64,000 bases of DNA from the NCBI RefSeq assembly GCF_036248255.1, contig NZ_CP109178.1, positions 4,030,001-4,094,000 of the forward strand, written 5' to 3'. Positions 56,773 to 63,777 of the stretch are shown here, one piece after another. Position 1 is the first letter of the stretch, and each line of letters starts with the position of its first letter. The DNA is from Streptomyces sp. NBC_01717 (GTDB lineage: Bacteria; Actinomycetota; Actinomycetes; Streptomycetales; Streptomycetaceae). Made by a program: the position numbers and the translations under genes. The notes beneath the pieces were generated by a model. It was not told the origin of the DNA, made no database searches, and was given only the letters and a program-made list of their open reading frames with translations.

Positions 56773-56818
56773 GGGGCACGGATCAGGCGGCGACCGGGGC
56801 ACGGATCAGGCGGCGACC
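56773..56818. repeat. Perfect 23-bp tandem duplication across the exporter stop codon
   Basis: The unit GGGGCACGGATCAGGCGGCG ACC occurs at 56773-56795 and again at 56796-56818 without a mismatch. The exporter TGA (56806-56808) is in the second copy, so the first copy is outside the coding sequence. It looks like a recent replication slippage event. Confidence 0.9.
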
Positions 56819-58266
56819 GGGGCCCGCCCATCAGCCGGCTCCGCACCCACCGTCGGGGCCGACTCCGGGTCCGCCCCGGGCGCCGGTGCGGTGCGGCGGC
56901 CCGGGATCAGCAGGGCGGCGACCGCGGCGAGCGCCACGACCCCGGCACCGATCCAGACCGCCGGAACGGTCCCGTCCGTGAAGGACTCCGGGGAGCCGTA
57001 ACCGCCCTGCGCCGAGAAGACCGAGCCGAGCACCGCGACACCGAGGGCGCCACCGACCTCGCGCAGGGAGTTGTTGGCGCCGGAGGCGATGCCCTGCTCG
57101 GCGGGGCGGACGCTGGACATCACCAGGCTGGCGGCCGGCGCGAAGTAGAGCGCCATTCCGATGCCGCCGATCATCAGGGCGGGCAGCTGGGTGGCGTACG
57201 GGGCGTCGGGAGCGATGATCATGGCGAAGAGGGCCAGTCCGACGGCCTGGAGCGCAAGGCCGGTGACGACGACCGGTCGGCCGCCGAGCCGGTCGGAGAG
57301 ATGTCCGGCGATCGGGGCGACCAGCATCGGCATGCCCGTCCAGGGCAGCATCCGCAGCCCGGCCTCGCTCGGCGAGTAGCCCAGCACGCCCTGGAAGTAC
57401 TGGCTGAGCAGGAAGATCGAGCCGAACATCCCGAGGAACATCAGCAGGCCGGCCACGTTGATCCCGAAGAAGCCGCGGTTACGGAAGAGCCGCATGGGCA
57501 GCATCGGGTTCTTCGCGTGAAAGCCGTGGTGGATGAATCCGCCGATCAGCGCGGTACCGGCGATCAGCCCGGTGAGGACCGTGGGGCTGGTCCAGCCGTC
57601 GGCGTTGGCGCTGACCAGCCCATAGACGATGCCGAAGAGGCCGCCGCTGACCAGGAGGGTGCCGGGAATGTCGAGCCGGGCGTTCGGGGCGTACGACTCC
57701 GCCAGACGCAGCCGGGCCAGCGGCAGCAGAACCAGGCCGATCGGCACGTTCAGCCAGAAGATCCACTGCCAGGACAGGTGTTCGGTGAGGCTGCCGCCGA
57801 TCAGGGGCCCGCTGGCGACGGCCAGTCCGGTGACAGCGCTGAAGATGCCGAGCGCCATGCCGCGGCGGGCGGCGGGCACGGCGGCCGTGAGCAGGGTGAG
57901 CGTCAGCGGCATCATGATCGCCGCACCGACCCCCTGGACGGCCCGGAAGGCGATCAGTTCGTTGATCCCGGACGACAGGGCCGCGGCGGCGGAGGCGCCG
58001 GTGAAGACGGTGAGCCCGGCGAGGAAGAGTCGTCGCCGGCCGAACCGGTCACCGAGGGCCGCGCCGAACATCAGCAGGACGGCGAAGGTCAGGGTGTACG
58101 CGTTCACCGTCCATTCGAGCTCCGCCAGTTCGCCGCCGAGGCTCTCGCGGATGGAGGGCAGGGCGGTGGTGACGACGAGATTGTCGAGCGCCGCCATGAA
58201 GCCGGCGACGCTGGTGATGACGAGGGCCCAGACCGCTCCTGAGCGGCCTGCGGTGTGCTGGTCCAC
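56806..58266 (-). CDS. MFS drug exporter, DHA2 (14-TM, EmrB/QacA) family
   Basis: The 486-residue protein has about 14 membrane spans. DHA2 motifs are MAALDNLVVTTALPSIRESLGG in TM1, WTVNAYTLTFAVLLMFGAALGDRFGRRR with motif A, and the antiporter motif AVTGLAVASGPLIGGSL. It should export small hydrophobic compounds using the proton gradient; the substrate is unknown. The start is GTG 58266 with GGGGGAG 5 nt upstream. It lies 75 nt downstream of a tetR gene that shares an operator motif with it. Confidence 0.9.
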   Translation of the reverse strand: MDQHTAGRSGAVWALVITSVAGFMAALDNLVVTTALPSIRESLGGELAELEWTVNAYTLTFAVLLMFGAALGDRFGRRRLFLAGLTVFTGASAAAALSSGINELIAFRAVQGVGAAIMMPLTLTLLTAAVPAARRGMALGIFSAVTGLAVASGPLIGGSLTEHLSWQWIFWLNVPIGLVLLPLARLRLAESYAPNARLDIPGTLLVSGGLFGIVYGLVSANADGWTSPTVLTGLIAGTALIGGFIHHGFHAKNPMLPMRLFRNRGFFGINVAGLLMFLGMFGSIFLLSQYFQGVLGYSPSEAGLRMLPWTGMPMLVAPIAGHLSDRLGGRPVVVTGLALQAVGLALFAMIIAPDAPYATQLPALMIGGIGMALYFAPAASLVMSSVRPAEQGIASGANNSLREVGGALGVAVLGSVFSAQGGYGSPESFTDGTVPAVWIGAGVVALAAVAALLIPGRRTAPAPGADPESAPTVGAEPADGRAPVAA

Positions 58267-58280
58267 TGCTCCCCCTGGGG

Positions 58281-58300
58281 GTTAGTTATTGATGACTAAC
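58281..58300. promoter_or_regulatory. TetR operator upstream of the MFS exporter
   Basis: GTTAGT-TATTGATG-ACTAAC, a 6-bp inverted repeat with an 8-bp centre, 15 nt before the exporter start. The same core with a related centre lies in the tetR promoter. Confidence 0.75.
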
Positions 58301-58341
58301 TTTGACGGGCAGAAAACCGGGCCGAACCCGGATGGCACTGT

Positions 58342-58899
58342 TCAGACGGTCGGCCGAGCCGAGGGATAGAAACCGGCCCAGACCCGGTGGTCGGGTGGGA
58401 AGCCGAGCGAGGCCAGGGTGTTGATGAGCATGCCGTAAGCGAGGAATGTCGTGGTCTCGCCGACATCGGCGCCGAGCGCGAGGTGGATCTCGTCCCACAT
58501 CTGCAGCCAGCCGGCCCGCGCCGACTCGCCGAACTCGTGGTCCCCGGCCGCCTCCGCCGCGGCGATCGCCGCGTACATCTGCATCTGCATCTGCAGCTTG
58601 TCGGGGTCGTCGACGATGAGGCGCTGATACGCCGCCGCCATCGCCTGGAGCGCCTCCTCGCCCTCCAGGCCGTCGCCGGCCTCGGCGAACACCTTCCGGG
58701 TGTCCGCCAGGCAGCGGTCGGAGGCGGCGAGGAACATGGCCTGCTTGCTCGGGAAGAGGCGGAAGAGATACGGCTGCGAGACACCGACCCGCTTGGCGAT
58801 CACCTCCGTGGAGGTGCCGTTGTACCCGCCGCGGGCGAACTCGGCGATCGCCGCGAGGACGACGCTCTCGCGCCGCTCTTCTGCACTCATCCTGGCCAT
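58342..58899 (-). CDS. TetR family transcriptional regulator of the MFS exporter
   Basis: The 185-residue protein has the helix-turn-helix at about 10-52 (VVLAAIAEFARGGYNGTSTE, then VIAKRVGVSQPYLFRLFPSK) and a helical ligand domain with a run of Met-Gln (KLQMQMQMYAAIAAAEAAG). ATG 58899 is 6 nt from a TAACTT -10 box, so it may be leaderless; a second ATG three codons later is possible. The operator overlaps its own promoter, so it should repress itself and the exporter. Confidence 0.92.
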   Translation of the reverse strand: MARMSAEERRESVVLAAIAEFARGGYNGTSTEVIAKRVGVSQPYLFRLFPSKQAMFLAASDRCLADTRKVFAEAGDGLEGEEALQAMAAAYQRLIVDDPDKLQMQMQMYAAIAAAEAAGDHEFGESARAGWLQMWDEIHLALGADVGETTTFLAYGMLINTLASLGFPPDHRVWAGFYPSARPTV

Positions 58900-58905
58900 G
58901 CAGCT

Positions 58906-58935
58906 AAGTTAGTACTCAATCACTAACTTGGTCAA
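58906..58935 (-). promoter_or_regulatory. Promoter and autoregulatory operator of tetR
   Basis: On the minus strand TTGACC (58935-58930), an 18-bp spacer and TAACTT (58911-58906). The spacer and -10 are occupied by AAGTTAGT-N8-ACTAACTT (58906-58929). A bound repressor would block the polymerase directly. Confidence 0.8.
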
Positions 58936-58977
58936 GCGGTATACGTGAGCCCAGGAAGGCCGCACAAGGAGCCGACG

Positions 58978-59014
58978 CGTAAGGGGCACCCACCATGGGC
59001 GGGTGCCCCTTACG
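58978..59014 (-). terminator. Terminator of hadA-hadB
   Basis: A 14-bp perfect stem (CGTAAGGGGCACCC and complement) with a 9-nt loop, 20 nt past the hadB stop. Confidence 0.9.
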
Positions 59015-59033
59015 CACAGATCGACTCAGCGGC

Positions 59034-59462
59034 TCAGGCGAGCCGCACAAGGGCGCGGGACATGCCCAGCACCTTCTTGTCCTCACTCATCGCCGTCAGG
59101 TCCACCCGCACCTGGTTGTCGTCCAGCAGGGCCGCCACCTTGGCACTGACCTCGACCAGCGCACCCTTGTCGTCGTTCGGCACGACGACCGGCTTGGTGA
59201 ACCGCACCCCGTACTCCACGACCGCACCCGGGTCCCCGACCCAGTCCGTGACCACCCGGATCGCCTCGGCCATGGTGAACATGCCGTGCGCGATCACATC
59301 CGGCAGCCCGACCTCACGCGCGAACTTCTCGTTCCAGTGGATCGGGTTGAAGTCACCGGAGGCACCCGCGTACTGCACCAGCATCGCGCGGGTCACCGGG
59401 AACGACTGCGCCGGCAGCTCCGTACCGACCTCGACCGACTCGTACGCAACCTTCGCCGTCAT
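59034..59462 (-). CDS. MaoC-like dehydratase, HadB-type subunit
   Basis: The 142-residue hot-dog-fold protein has the (R)-hydratase signature YAGASGDFNPIHWNEKFAREVGLPDVIAHGMF, with the catalytic Asp/His pair. It probably pairs with the upstream HadA-type subunit as a 3-hydroxyacyl thioester dehydratase, as in the mycobacterial HadAB complexes. Its ATG overlaps the hadA stop by one base. The exact acyl substrate in streptomycetes is not established. Confidence 0.88.
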   Translation of the reverse strand: MTAKVAYESVEVGTELPAQSFPVTRAMLVQYAGASGDFNPIHWNEKFAREVGLPDVIAHGMFTMAEAIRVVTDWVGDPGAVVEYGVRFTKPVVVPNDDKGALVEVSAKVAALLDDNQVRVDLTAMSEDKKVLGMSRALVRLA

Positions 59463-59914
59463 CACGCCTCCTCGGCGGCGCGCGCCACCAGCTTCGTCCA
59501 CGCGGTCACGACATGCTCGCCGGCCTCGTCGTGGACCTCGCCACGGATGTCGAGGATGTCGTTGCCCGCCAGGGACTTGATGCCCTCGATCGTCGAGGTG
59601 ACCGTCAGCCGGTCCCCCGCCCGCACCGGACGCACATACGTGAACTTCTGGTCACCGTGCACGACACGGCTGTAGTCCAGGCCCAGCTGCGGGTCCTGCA
59701 CCACCTGCCCCGCAGCCTTGAAAGTGATCGAGAAGACAAAGGTGGGCGGCGCGATCACATCGGAATACCCGAGCGCGCGAGCAGCCGCAGGATCCACATA
59801 CGCCGGATTGGAGTCGCCCACCGCCTCGGCGAACTCACGGATCTTCTCCCGGCCGACCTCGTACGGCGCGGTGGGCGGATAGGTCCGCCCCACGAAGGAC
59901 TGGTCGAGCGCCAT
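59462..59914 (-). CDS. MaoC-like dehydratase, HadA-type (FAS1-N type) subunit
   Basis: The 150-residue hot-dog protein reads FVGRTYPPTAPYEVGREKIREFAEAVGD, with FKAAGQVVQDPQLGLDYSRVVHGDQKFTYVRPVRAGD. It lacks the catalytic (R)-hydratase motif, as expected for the non-catalytic partner. AGGAGG lies 10 nt before ATG 59914. The rpmG-hadA-hadB order is a conserved actinobacterial neighbourhood. Confidence 0.85.
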   Translation of the reverse strand: MALDQSFVGRTYPPTAPYEVGREKIREFAEAVGDSNPAYVDPAAARALGYSDVIAPPTFVFSITFKAAGQVVQDPQLGLDYSRVVHGDQKFTYVRPVRAGDRLTVTSTIEGIKSLAGNDILDIRGEVHDEAGEHVVTAWTKLVARAAEEA

Positions 59915-59986
59915 GGGCTCGCTACCTCCTGATGGAAAGACGAATGGGCCGAAGAGCAGCCCTGCACAGAACAGCCCTGTACAACG

Positions 59987-60021
59987 ACACGAGGCCGCCC
60001 CCAGTGGGGACGGCCTCGTGT
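59987..60021 (-). terminator. Terminator of rpmG
   Basis: An 11-bp perfect stem (ACACGAGGCCG and complement) with inner CCCC/GGGG pairing, 11 nt past the rpmG stop. Confidence 0.85.
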
Positions 60022-60032
60022 ACGAGCCTGAT

Positions 60033-60197
60033 TTAGCGGGTTTCGCGGTGCGCAGTGTGCGAGTTGCAGCGCGGGCAGTGCTTCTTCATCTCAAGACGGT
60101 CCGGGTTGTTACGCCGGTTCTTCTTGGTGATGTAGTTCCGCTCCTTGCACTCCACGCAGGCCAGCGTGATCTTCGGGCGGACGTCGGTGGCAGCCAC
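60033..60197 (-). CDS. rpmG: 50S ribosomal protein L33, zinc-binding (C+) form
   Basis: The 54-residue protein starts at GTG 60197 with AGGAG 7 nt upstream. It has CVEC and CPRC (two CxxC pairs) and [18 protein letters not shown]. Other frames through this region reflect the flanking tRNAs and are not genes. Confidence 0.95.
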
Positions 60198-60286
60198 GTG
60201 AGTGCTCCTTGGACGGACGGATGGACGGATGAACGCAAAAAAGAGTAGCCGATCGAAGGACCGACCCCACAATCGGCTACCGTAAG

Positions 60287-60359
60287 TAGCGGTGACCGGA
60301 CTTGAACCGGTGACACAGCGATTATGAGCCGCTTGCTCTACCGACTGAGCTACACCGCT
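60287..60359 (-). tRNA. tRNA-Met (anticodon CAU), probably elongator
   Basis: The 73-nt cloverleaf has acceptor AGCGGTG/CACCGCT, D arm GCTC/GAGC, an anticodon arm with the CTCATAA loop, and T arm CCGG-TTCAAGT-CCGG. The first pair is normal, so it is not the initiator. tRNA-Ile2 (lysidine-modified CAU) is a less likely alternative. CCA is not encoded. Confidence 0.92.
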
Positions 60360-60373
60360 TTGATGCCGGGTCC

Positions 60374-60391
60374 CCCCGCCGTGAGGCGGGG
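60374..60391 (-). other. Hairpin between two tRNA genes
   Basis: CCCCGCC-GTGA-GGCGGGG (7-bp perfect stem) in the 47-nt spacer between tRNA-Thr and tRNA-Met. It may be a processing structure of a joint precursor or a weak terminator. Confidence 0.5.
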
Positions 60392-60406
60392 TTCCCCGAT
60401 CACCAG

Positions 60407-60479
60407 AGCCCCAATACGGAATCGAACCGTAGACCTTCTCCTTACCATGGAGACGCTCTACCGACTGAGCTATTGGGGC
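60407..60479 (-). tRNA. tRNA-Thr (anticodon GGU)
   Basis: The 73-nt cloverleaf has acceptor GCCCCAA/TTGGGGC, D arm GCTC/GAGC, anticodon arm TCTCC-ATGGTAA-GGAGA and T arm ACGG-TTCGATT-CCGT. CCA is not encoded. The tRNA-Thr, tRNA-Met and rpmG series is typical of streptomycetes. Confidence 0.96.
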
Positions 60480-60765
60480 GAGCGATGAAGACATTACACG
60501 GTCCTTCGCCGATCGCCCAAATCCGTTTCGGAGCCTCCCACCGAGACGTAGATCGCCACCGCCCCGATCCCTTTGATCGGCCACTCGCTCCCAGCCGGTC
60601 GAAGACCGGACCGGCCACCTGATCAGCGACTTGATCCACCCCCGGCCACCCCCGGTCCGGCCACCGCACCGACCGTCCCGGCCCCCCACACCCGCCCCGT
60701 ACGCCGCATCAGGCCACACCGGTACGACTATTTCGCCCCTGCTCGAACCGGGACGAACACGCCCC

Positions 60766-60771
60766 TAGGCT
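60766..60771 (+). promoter_or_regulatory. Likely -10 box (TAGGCT) of the amidohydrolase gene
   Basis: TAGGCT matches the streptomycete -10 consensus and lies 41 nt before ATG 60813. Only a weak -35 (TCGAAC) is at the right distance. The 333-nt interval 60480-60812 otherwise holds no gene I could support. Confidence 0.55.
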
Positions 60772-60812
60772 CGACTCACTCTGCGTGATCTTGCAACCCA
60801 TTCAGGAGCACG

Positions 60813-62081
60813 ATGCCCGACAGCCAGCCGCGGCAGCCGGACGACCCCGCCGCCGACTCCACCGAAGCCACCCCGCTGGTGCTGTGCGGCGCCCGTCTCA
60901 CCGACGGCCGCATCGTGGACGTAAGGCTCGGCGGCGGCCGCATCGAAGCTGTCGGCACCACAGGCAGCCTGACCCCACCCGGCGCCCGCGTGGACCTCCG
61001 CGGCTACCTGCTGCTTCCCGCCCCCGCCGAACCCCACGCCCACAGCGACACCGCCCTCACCGCCGACAGCGCGGGCCCCCACAGCCCGGGACCCGCCTCG
61101 CACCACCCCGAGGACATCCAGCGCCGCGCCACCGAAGCCGCCCTACTGCAACTCGGCCACGGCGCCACCGCGCTGCGCTCACACGTACGGATCGGCGACG
61201 CAACCGGCCTCGCCCCGCTCGAAGCGATACTGCAGGCGCGCCACTCACTGCGCGGACTCACCGACCTCATCCCGGTCGCCGTACCCCGCCTTCTCACCGG
61301 AACCGCGGGCGCCGACAGCCTCGCGATGCTCCGGGACGCGGTGAAGATGGGCGCCGGCGTCGTCGGCGGTTGCCCCGACCTCGACCCCGACCCCGCCGGA
61401 TACGTCGAAGCCGTCCTGGACATCGCCGCCGAGCACGGCTGCCCGGTCGACCTGCATACGGACGGTGACGATCCCGCCCGCCTCACCCGCCTCGCCGCCA
61501 TGGCAGCCGGACTGATGCCCGGAGTCTCGATCGGCCCGTGCGCCGGCCTCTCCCACCTCCCCCCGCAGACGACGATCCGCGCCGCCGATCAGCTCGCCGC
61601 CGCCGGAGTGACCGTCATCTGCCTCCCCCAGGGCGGCTGCTGCGGGGCGGAACGCCGAGGCACGGCACCGGTACGGCTCCTGCGCGCGGCCGGGGTACAC
61701 GTAGCGGCCGGCAGCGGCGCGCTGCGCGACGTCGCCAATCCGGTCGGCCGAGGCGACCCGCTGGAGGCCGCCTACCTGCTCGCCTCACAGAGCGGACTAC
61801 GGGCCGAGGATGCGTACGACGCGGTGTCCACCGCCGCCAGAAAGGCCATGGGATTGCCCGAAGTCCGCGTCGAAGCGGGCTTCCCCGCCGAACTCCTCGC
61901 CGTACGCGGCGAACAACTCCCGGGCGTGCTCTCCCTCGCGTACAGCCGGATCGTCGTCCATCGCGGACGAGTAGTGGCACGCACGAGCGCGGTACGCGAG
62001 TACTGCGACTCGGAGACCGTCGTGGCCCTCGACCTGCCACGCCAGGGACGACCGGATTCCGGTCCGGGCGGCGGGCCTTGA
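60813..62081 (+). CDS. Amidohydrolase / cytosine-deaminase-like protein with altered metal site
   Basis: The 422-residue protein has the amidohydrolase layout: an N-terminal small beta domain (LVLCGARLTDGRIVDVRLGG), PHAHSDT with the HxH pair (His75, His77), DLHTDGDDP and a C-terminal beta domain. The second-shell region reads GSGALRDVANPVGRGDPLEA, where active cytosine deaminases have an Asp after GH or GS, so the usual metal Asp seems absent. It may use another residue, or it may have lost deaminase activity. AGGAG precedes ATG 60813. Confidence 0.78.
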   Translation: MPDSQPRQPDDPAADSTEATPLVLCGARLTDGRIVDVRLGGGRIEAVGTTGSLTPPGARVDLRGYLLLPAPAEPHAHSDTALTADSAGPHSPGPASHHPEDIQRRATEAALLQLGHGATALRSHVRIGDATGLAPLEAILQARHSLRGLTDLIPVAVPRLLTGTAGADSLAMLRDAVKMGAGVVGGCPDLDPDPAGYVEAVLDIAAEHGCPVDLHTDGDDPARLTRLAAMAAGLMPGVSIGPCAGLSHLPPQTTIRAADQLAAAGVTVICLPQGGCCGAERRGTAPVRLLRAAGVHVAAGSGALRDVANPVGRGDPLEAAYLLASQSGLRAEDAYDAVSTAARKAMGLPEVRVEAGFPAELLAVRGEQLPGVLSLAYSRIVVHRGRVVARTSAVREYCDSETVVALDLPRQGRPDSGPGGGP

Positions 62082-62102
62082 GCGAGGCGGCGCGCTGCGG
62101 CG

Positions 62103-62108
62103 TACGGT
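62103..62108 (+). promoter_or_regulatory. Likely -10 box (TACGGT) of a leaderless transcript
   Basis: TACGGT ends 7 nt before ATG 62116 with no ribosome site. TTGAGC at 62078-62083, overlapping the amidohydrolase stop, is a possible -35 at a long 19-bp spacing. Confidence 0.5.
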
Positions 62109-62115
62109 CGTGACC

Positions 62116-62772
62116 ATGCGCATTGTCATCGCAGGTGGACATGGTCAGATCGCGCTGCGGCTGGAGCGGCTGCTCGCTGCGCGCGGAGATGAAGCGGCAG
62201 GCATCATCCGCAATCCGGAACAGAGCGAGGACCTCCGGGCGGCCGGCGCCGAACCGGTCGTCCTGGACCTCGAATCGGCCACCCTGGACCAGACGGCGGA
62301 GGTCCTGCGCGGCGCCGACGCAGCGGTCTTCGCAGCCGGCGCGGGCCCCAACAGCGGTACGGAACGCAAGGACACGGTGGACCGCGGCGCGGCAGTGCTC
62401 TTCGCGGACGCCGCGGAACGGGCCGGCGTACGGCGCTACATCGTGGTGTCGGCCATGGGTGCCGACCCGGACCACCCGGGCAACGAGGTCTTCGACGCAT
62501 ACCTCAGAGCCAAGGGCGCCGCCGACGCGTACGTACGTTCCAGGACGGCACTCGACTGGACGATCCTGCGCCCCGGAATGCTGACGAACGACGCAGGCAC
62601 CGGCCAGGTCCAGCTGTCCGTCTCGACGGGACGCGCACCGGTGCCGCGCGACGACGTGGCGGCGGCGCTGCTGGAACTGCTGGACACCCCGGCGACGGCA
62701 GGCCTGACGCTGGAACTGATCTCGGGGAGCGTGCCGGTGACGGTGGCGGTGAAGGACGTCGCAGGGAACTGA
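62116..62772 (+). CDS. NAD(P)H-binding epimerase/dehydratase-like protein
   Basis: The 218-residue protein starts MRIVIAGGHGQIALRLERLL (GGHGQIA dinucleotide loop). It contains IVVSAMGADPDHPG and FDAYLRAKGAADAYVRSRTALDWTILRPGMLTND, typical of the NmrA/YwnB-like NAD(P)-binding family. The substrate is unknown. An in-frame GTG two codons earlier is possible. It starts 34 nt after the amidohydrolase stop. Confidence 0.88.
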   Translation: MRIVIAGGHGQIALRLERLLAARGDEAAGIIRNPEQSEDLRAAGAEPVVLDLESATLDQTAEVLRGADAAVFAAGAGPNSGTERKDTVDRGAAVLFADAAERAGVRRYIVVSAMGADPDHPGNEVFDAYLRAKGAADAYVRSRTALDWTILRPGMLTNDAGTGQVQLSVSTGRAPVPRDDVAAALLELLDTPATAGLTLELISGSVPVTVAVKDVAGN

Positions 62773-63125
62773 GCGGCCGGCTGCGCGGCTCCGGGTTCCC
62801 GGAACCCGTTCGACGGTGATCACACGCGATCGCCGTCGGACGCCCTCCCTGTGCCCCTCGCCAACTCCTGGTCACGCGGGCTCTCTTGGTCCGGACGAGT
62901 GACCGTCTCCACGCACGTCGAACGAGCTGGACGAGGCTTCGCATCCGGAGGACTCGATTCGGCGTCGCCGAGGAAGCCCCCTCCCCCGGCTGGTGAGTGC
63001 GTGTATCGCTTGGGCAGTGCTGTTCCTGCCGACCAGGCCAACGGCACCCCGAGCCGTGTGGCTTTCGCACGGTCCCTTGCGGTCGATCCCGTACCCGGCG
63101 TCGGTCGAGCCTCGGCGGCAGCGTT
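62773..63125. other. Region without a supported gene
   Basis: Only short, compositionally ordinary open frames on both strands, none with a ribosome site or recognisable family. Its right end (about 63080-63125, minus strand) is similar in sequence to the DNA after the collagen repeats of the gene at 63778, so it is probably decayed 3' sequence of the collagen-like gene next to it. Confidence 0.5.
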
Positions 63126-63455
63126 TCAGCCGTCCTGGCCGTCCCTCCCCCTCCGGCCGTTATGACCGTGCCTACCGTTAAGGCCGTCTTCCCCGTATCG
63201 CCCGGACTTGCCGTCCCTGCCTGGCGGGCCGGAGGGGCCGCGCGGACCGGGGGGTCCGGACGGACCGGAGGCACTGGGCTCGACGAGGTGCGCCTGGAGG
63301 TCGATGTGCTGCGTCTGCAGATCGTCGAGCTGCATCTGATGGGCGACGAGTGCGGCCGACTGCGCGACGAGCACGGAGATCAGCACGGCGCCGAGCACAA
63401 GGGGGCGCCACGACCTATGTGGCGTTTCGTTTACGCTGTTCACATCATCCCTCAC
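63126..63455 (-). CDS. Short membrane-anchored collagen-like protein, possibly truncated
   Basis: The 109-residue product has a short cytoplasmic N-terminus, one membrane span (about 18-38, LVLGAVLISVLVAQSAALVA), a short helical or coiled-coil part (HQMQLDDLQTQHIDLQAHL) and 16 consecutive Gly-X-Y triplets (Gly64-Gly109) ending at a TGA. A trimeric surface fibre is likely. The start may be GTG 63455 or GTG 63443 (GGGATG nearby). Sequence beyond the stop still aligns with the post-collagen tail of the gene at 63778, which suggests this copy was shortened by a stop or small indel. Confidence 0.65.
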   Translation of the reverse strand: MRDDVNSVNETPHRSWRPLVLGAVLISVLVAQSAALVAHQMQLDDLQTQHIDLQAHLVEPSASGPSGPPGPRGPSGPPGRDGKSGRYGEDGLNGRHGHNGRRGRDGQDG

Positions 63456-63777
63456 AGTGCGTGACGGCGAAAAGTGTAAATGACGAAGATCTGGAGGAGG
63501 CGGAGCTCCTCGTCGAGCATCTGCCCCGCGGCGACCTCACAGGCCCCGGGTTCGCCCATCACTGCACGAAGCCGCTGAACACGTCATCGAGGCGAAGCGC
63601 GACCTCACGGTTCGCCGGCACAAGACAACGGCCACCCGGGTCGAGCACAGGGCGGCGCCCCGACTTGTGGCCAACCACAGGATCGACTACCTCAAGCACC
63701 CAGTGCCGCAGTTCATCGCATGCTGCCGTCCGTGACCGCGAGCGTCCCCGTCCGGTCATGGATGGGTTGAACATCCT
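63456..63777. other. Region between the two collagen-like genes, no supported gene
   Basis: Short frames only. On the plus strand two overlapping frames (around 63490-63560 and 63560-63738) have gene-like composition but no start, and might be a frameshifted remnant. The first part next to 63455 should hold the promoter of the shorter collagen-like gene. Confidence 0.4.

Noticed and set aside
60201..60719. N-terminal extension of the rpmG frame through the tRNA genes
   Set aside because: It would translate two tRNA genes; the L33 start with its ribosome site is at 60197.
62820..63165. Small overlapping frames on both strands after the last oxidoreductase gene
   Set aside because: Neither has a convincing start or similarity; they overlap each other and the edge of a likely decayed collagen-gene tail.
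63559..63774. A 71-codon minus-strand frame between the collagen-like genes
   Set aside because: No ribosome site, no family and no coding signature beyond GC bias; recorded only as unexplained sequence.
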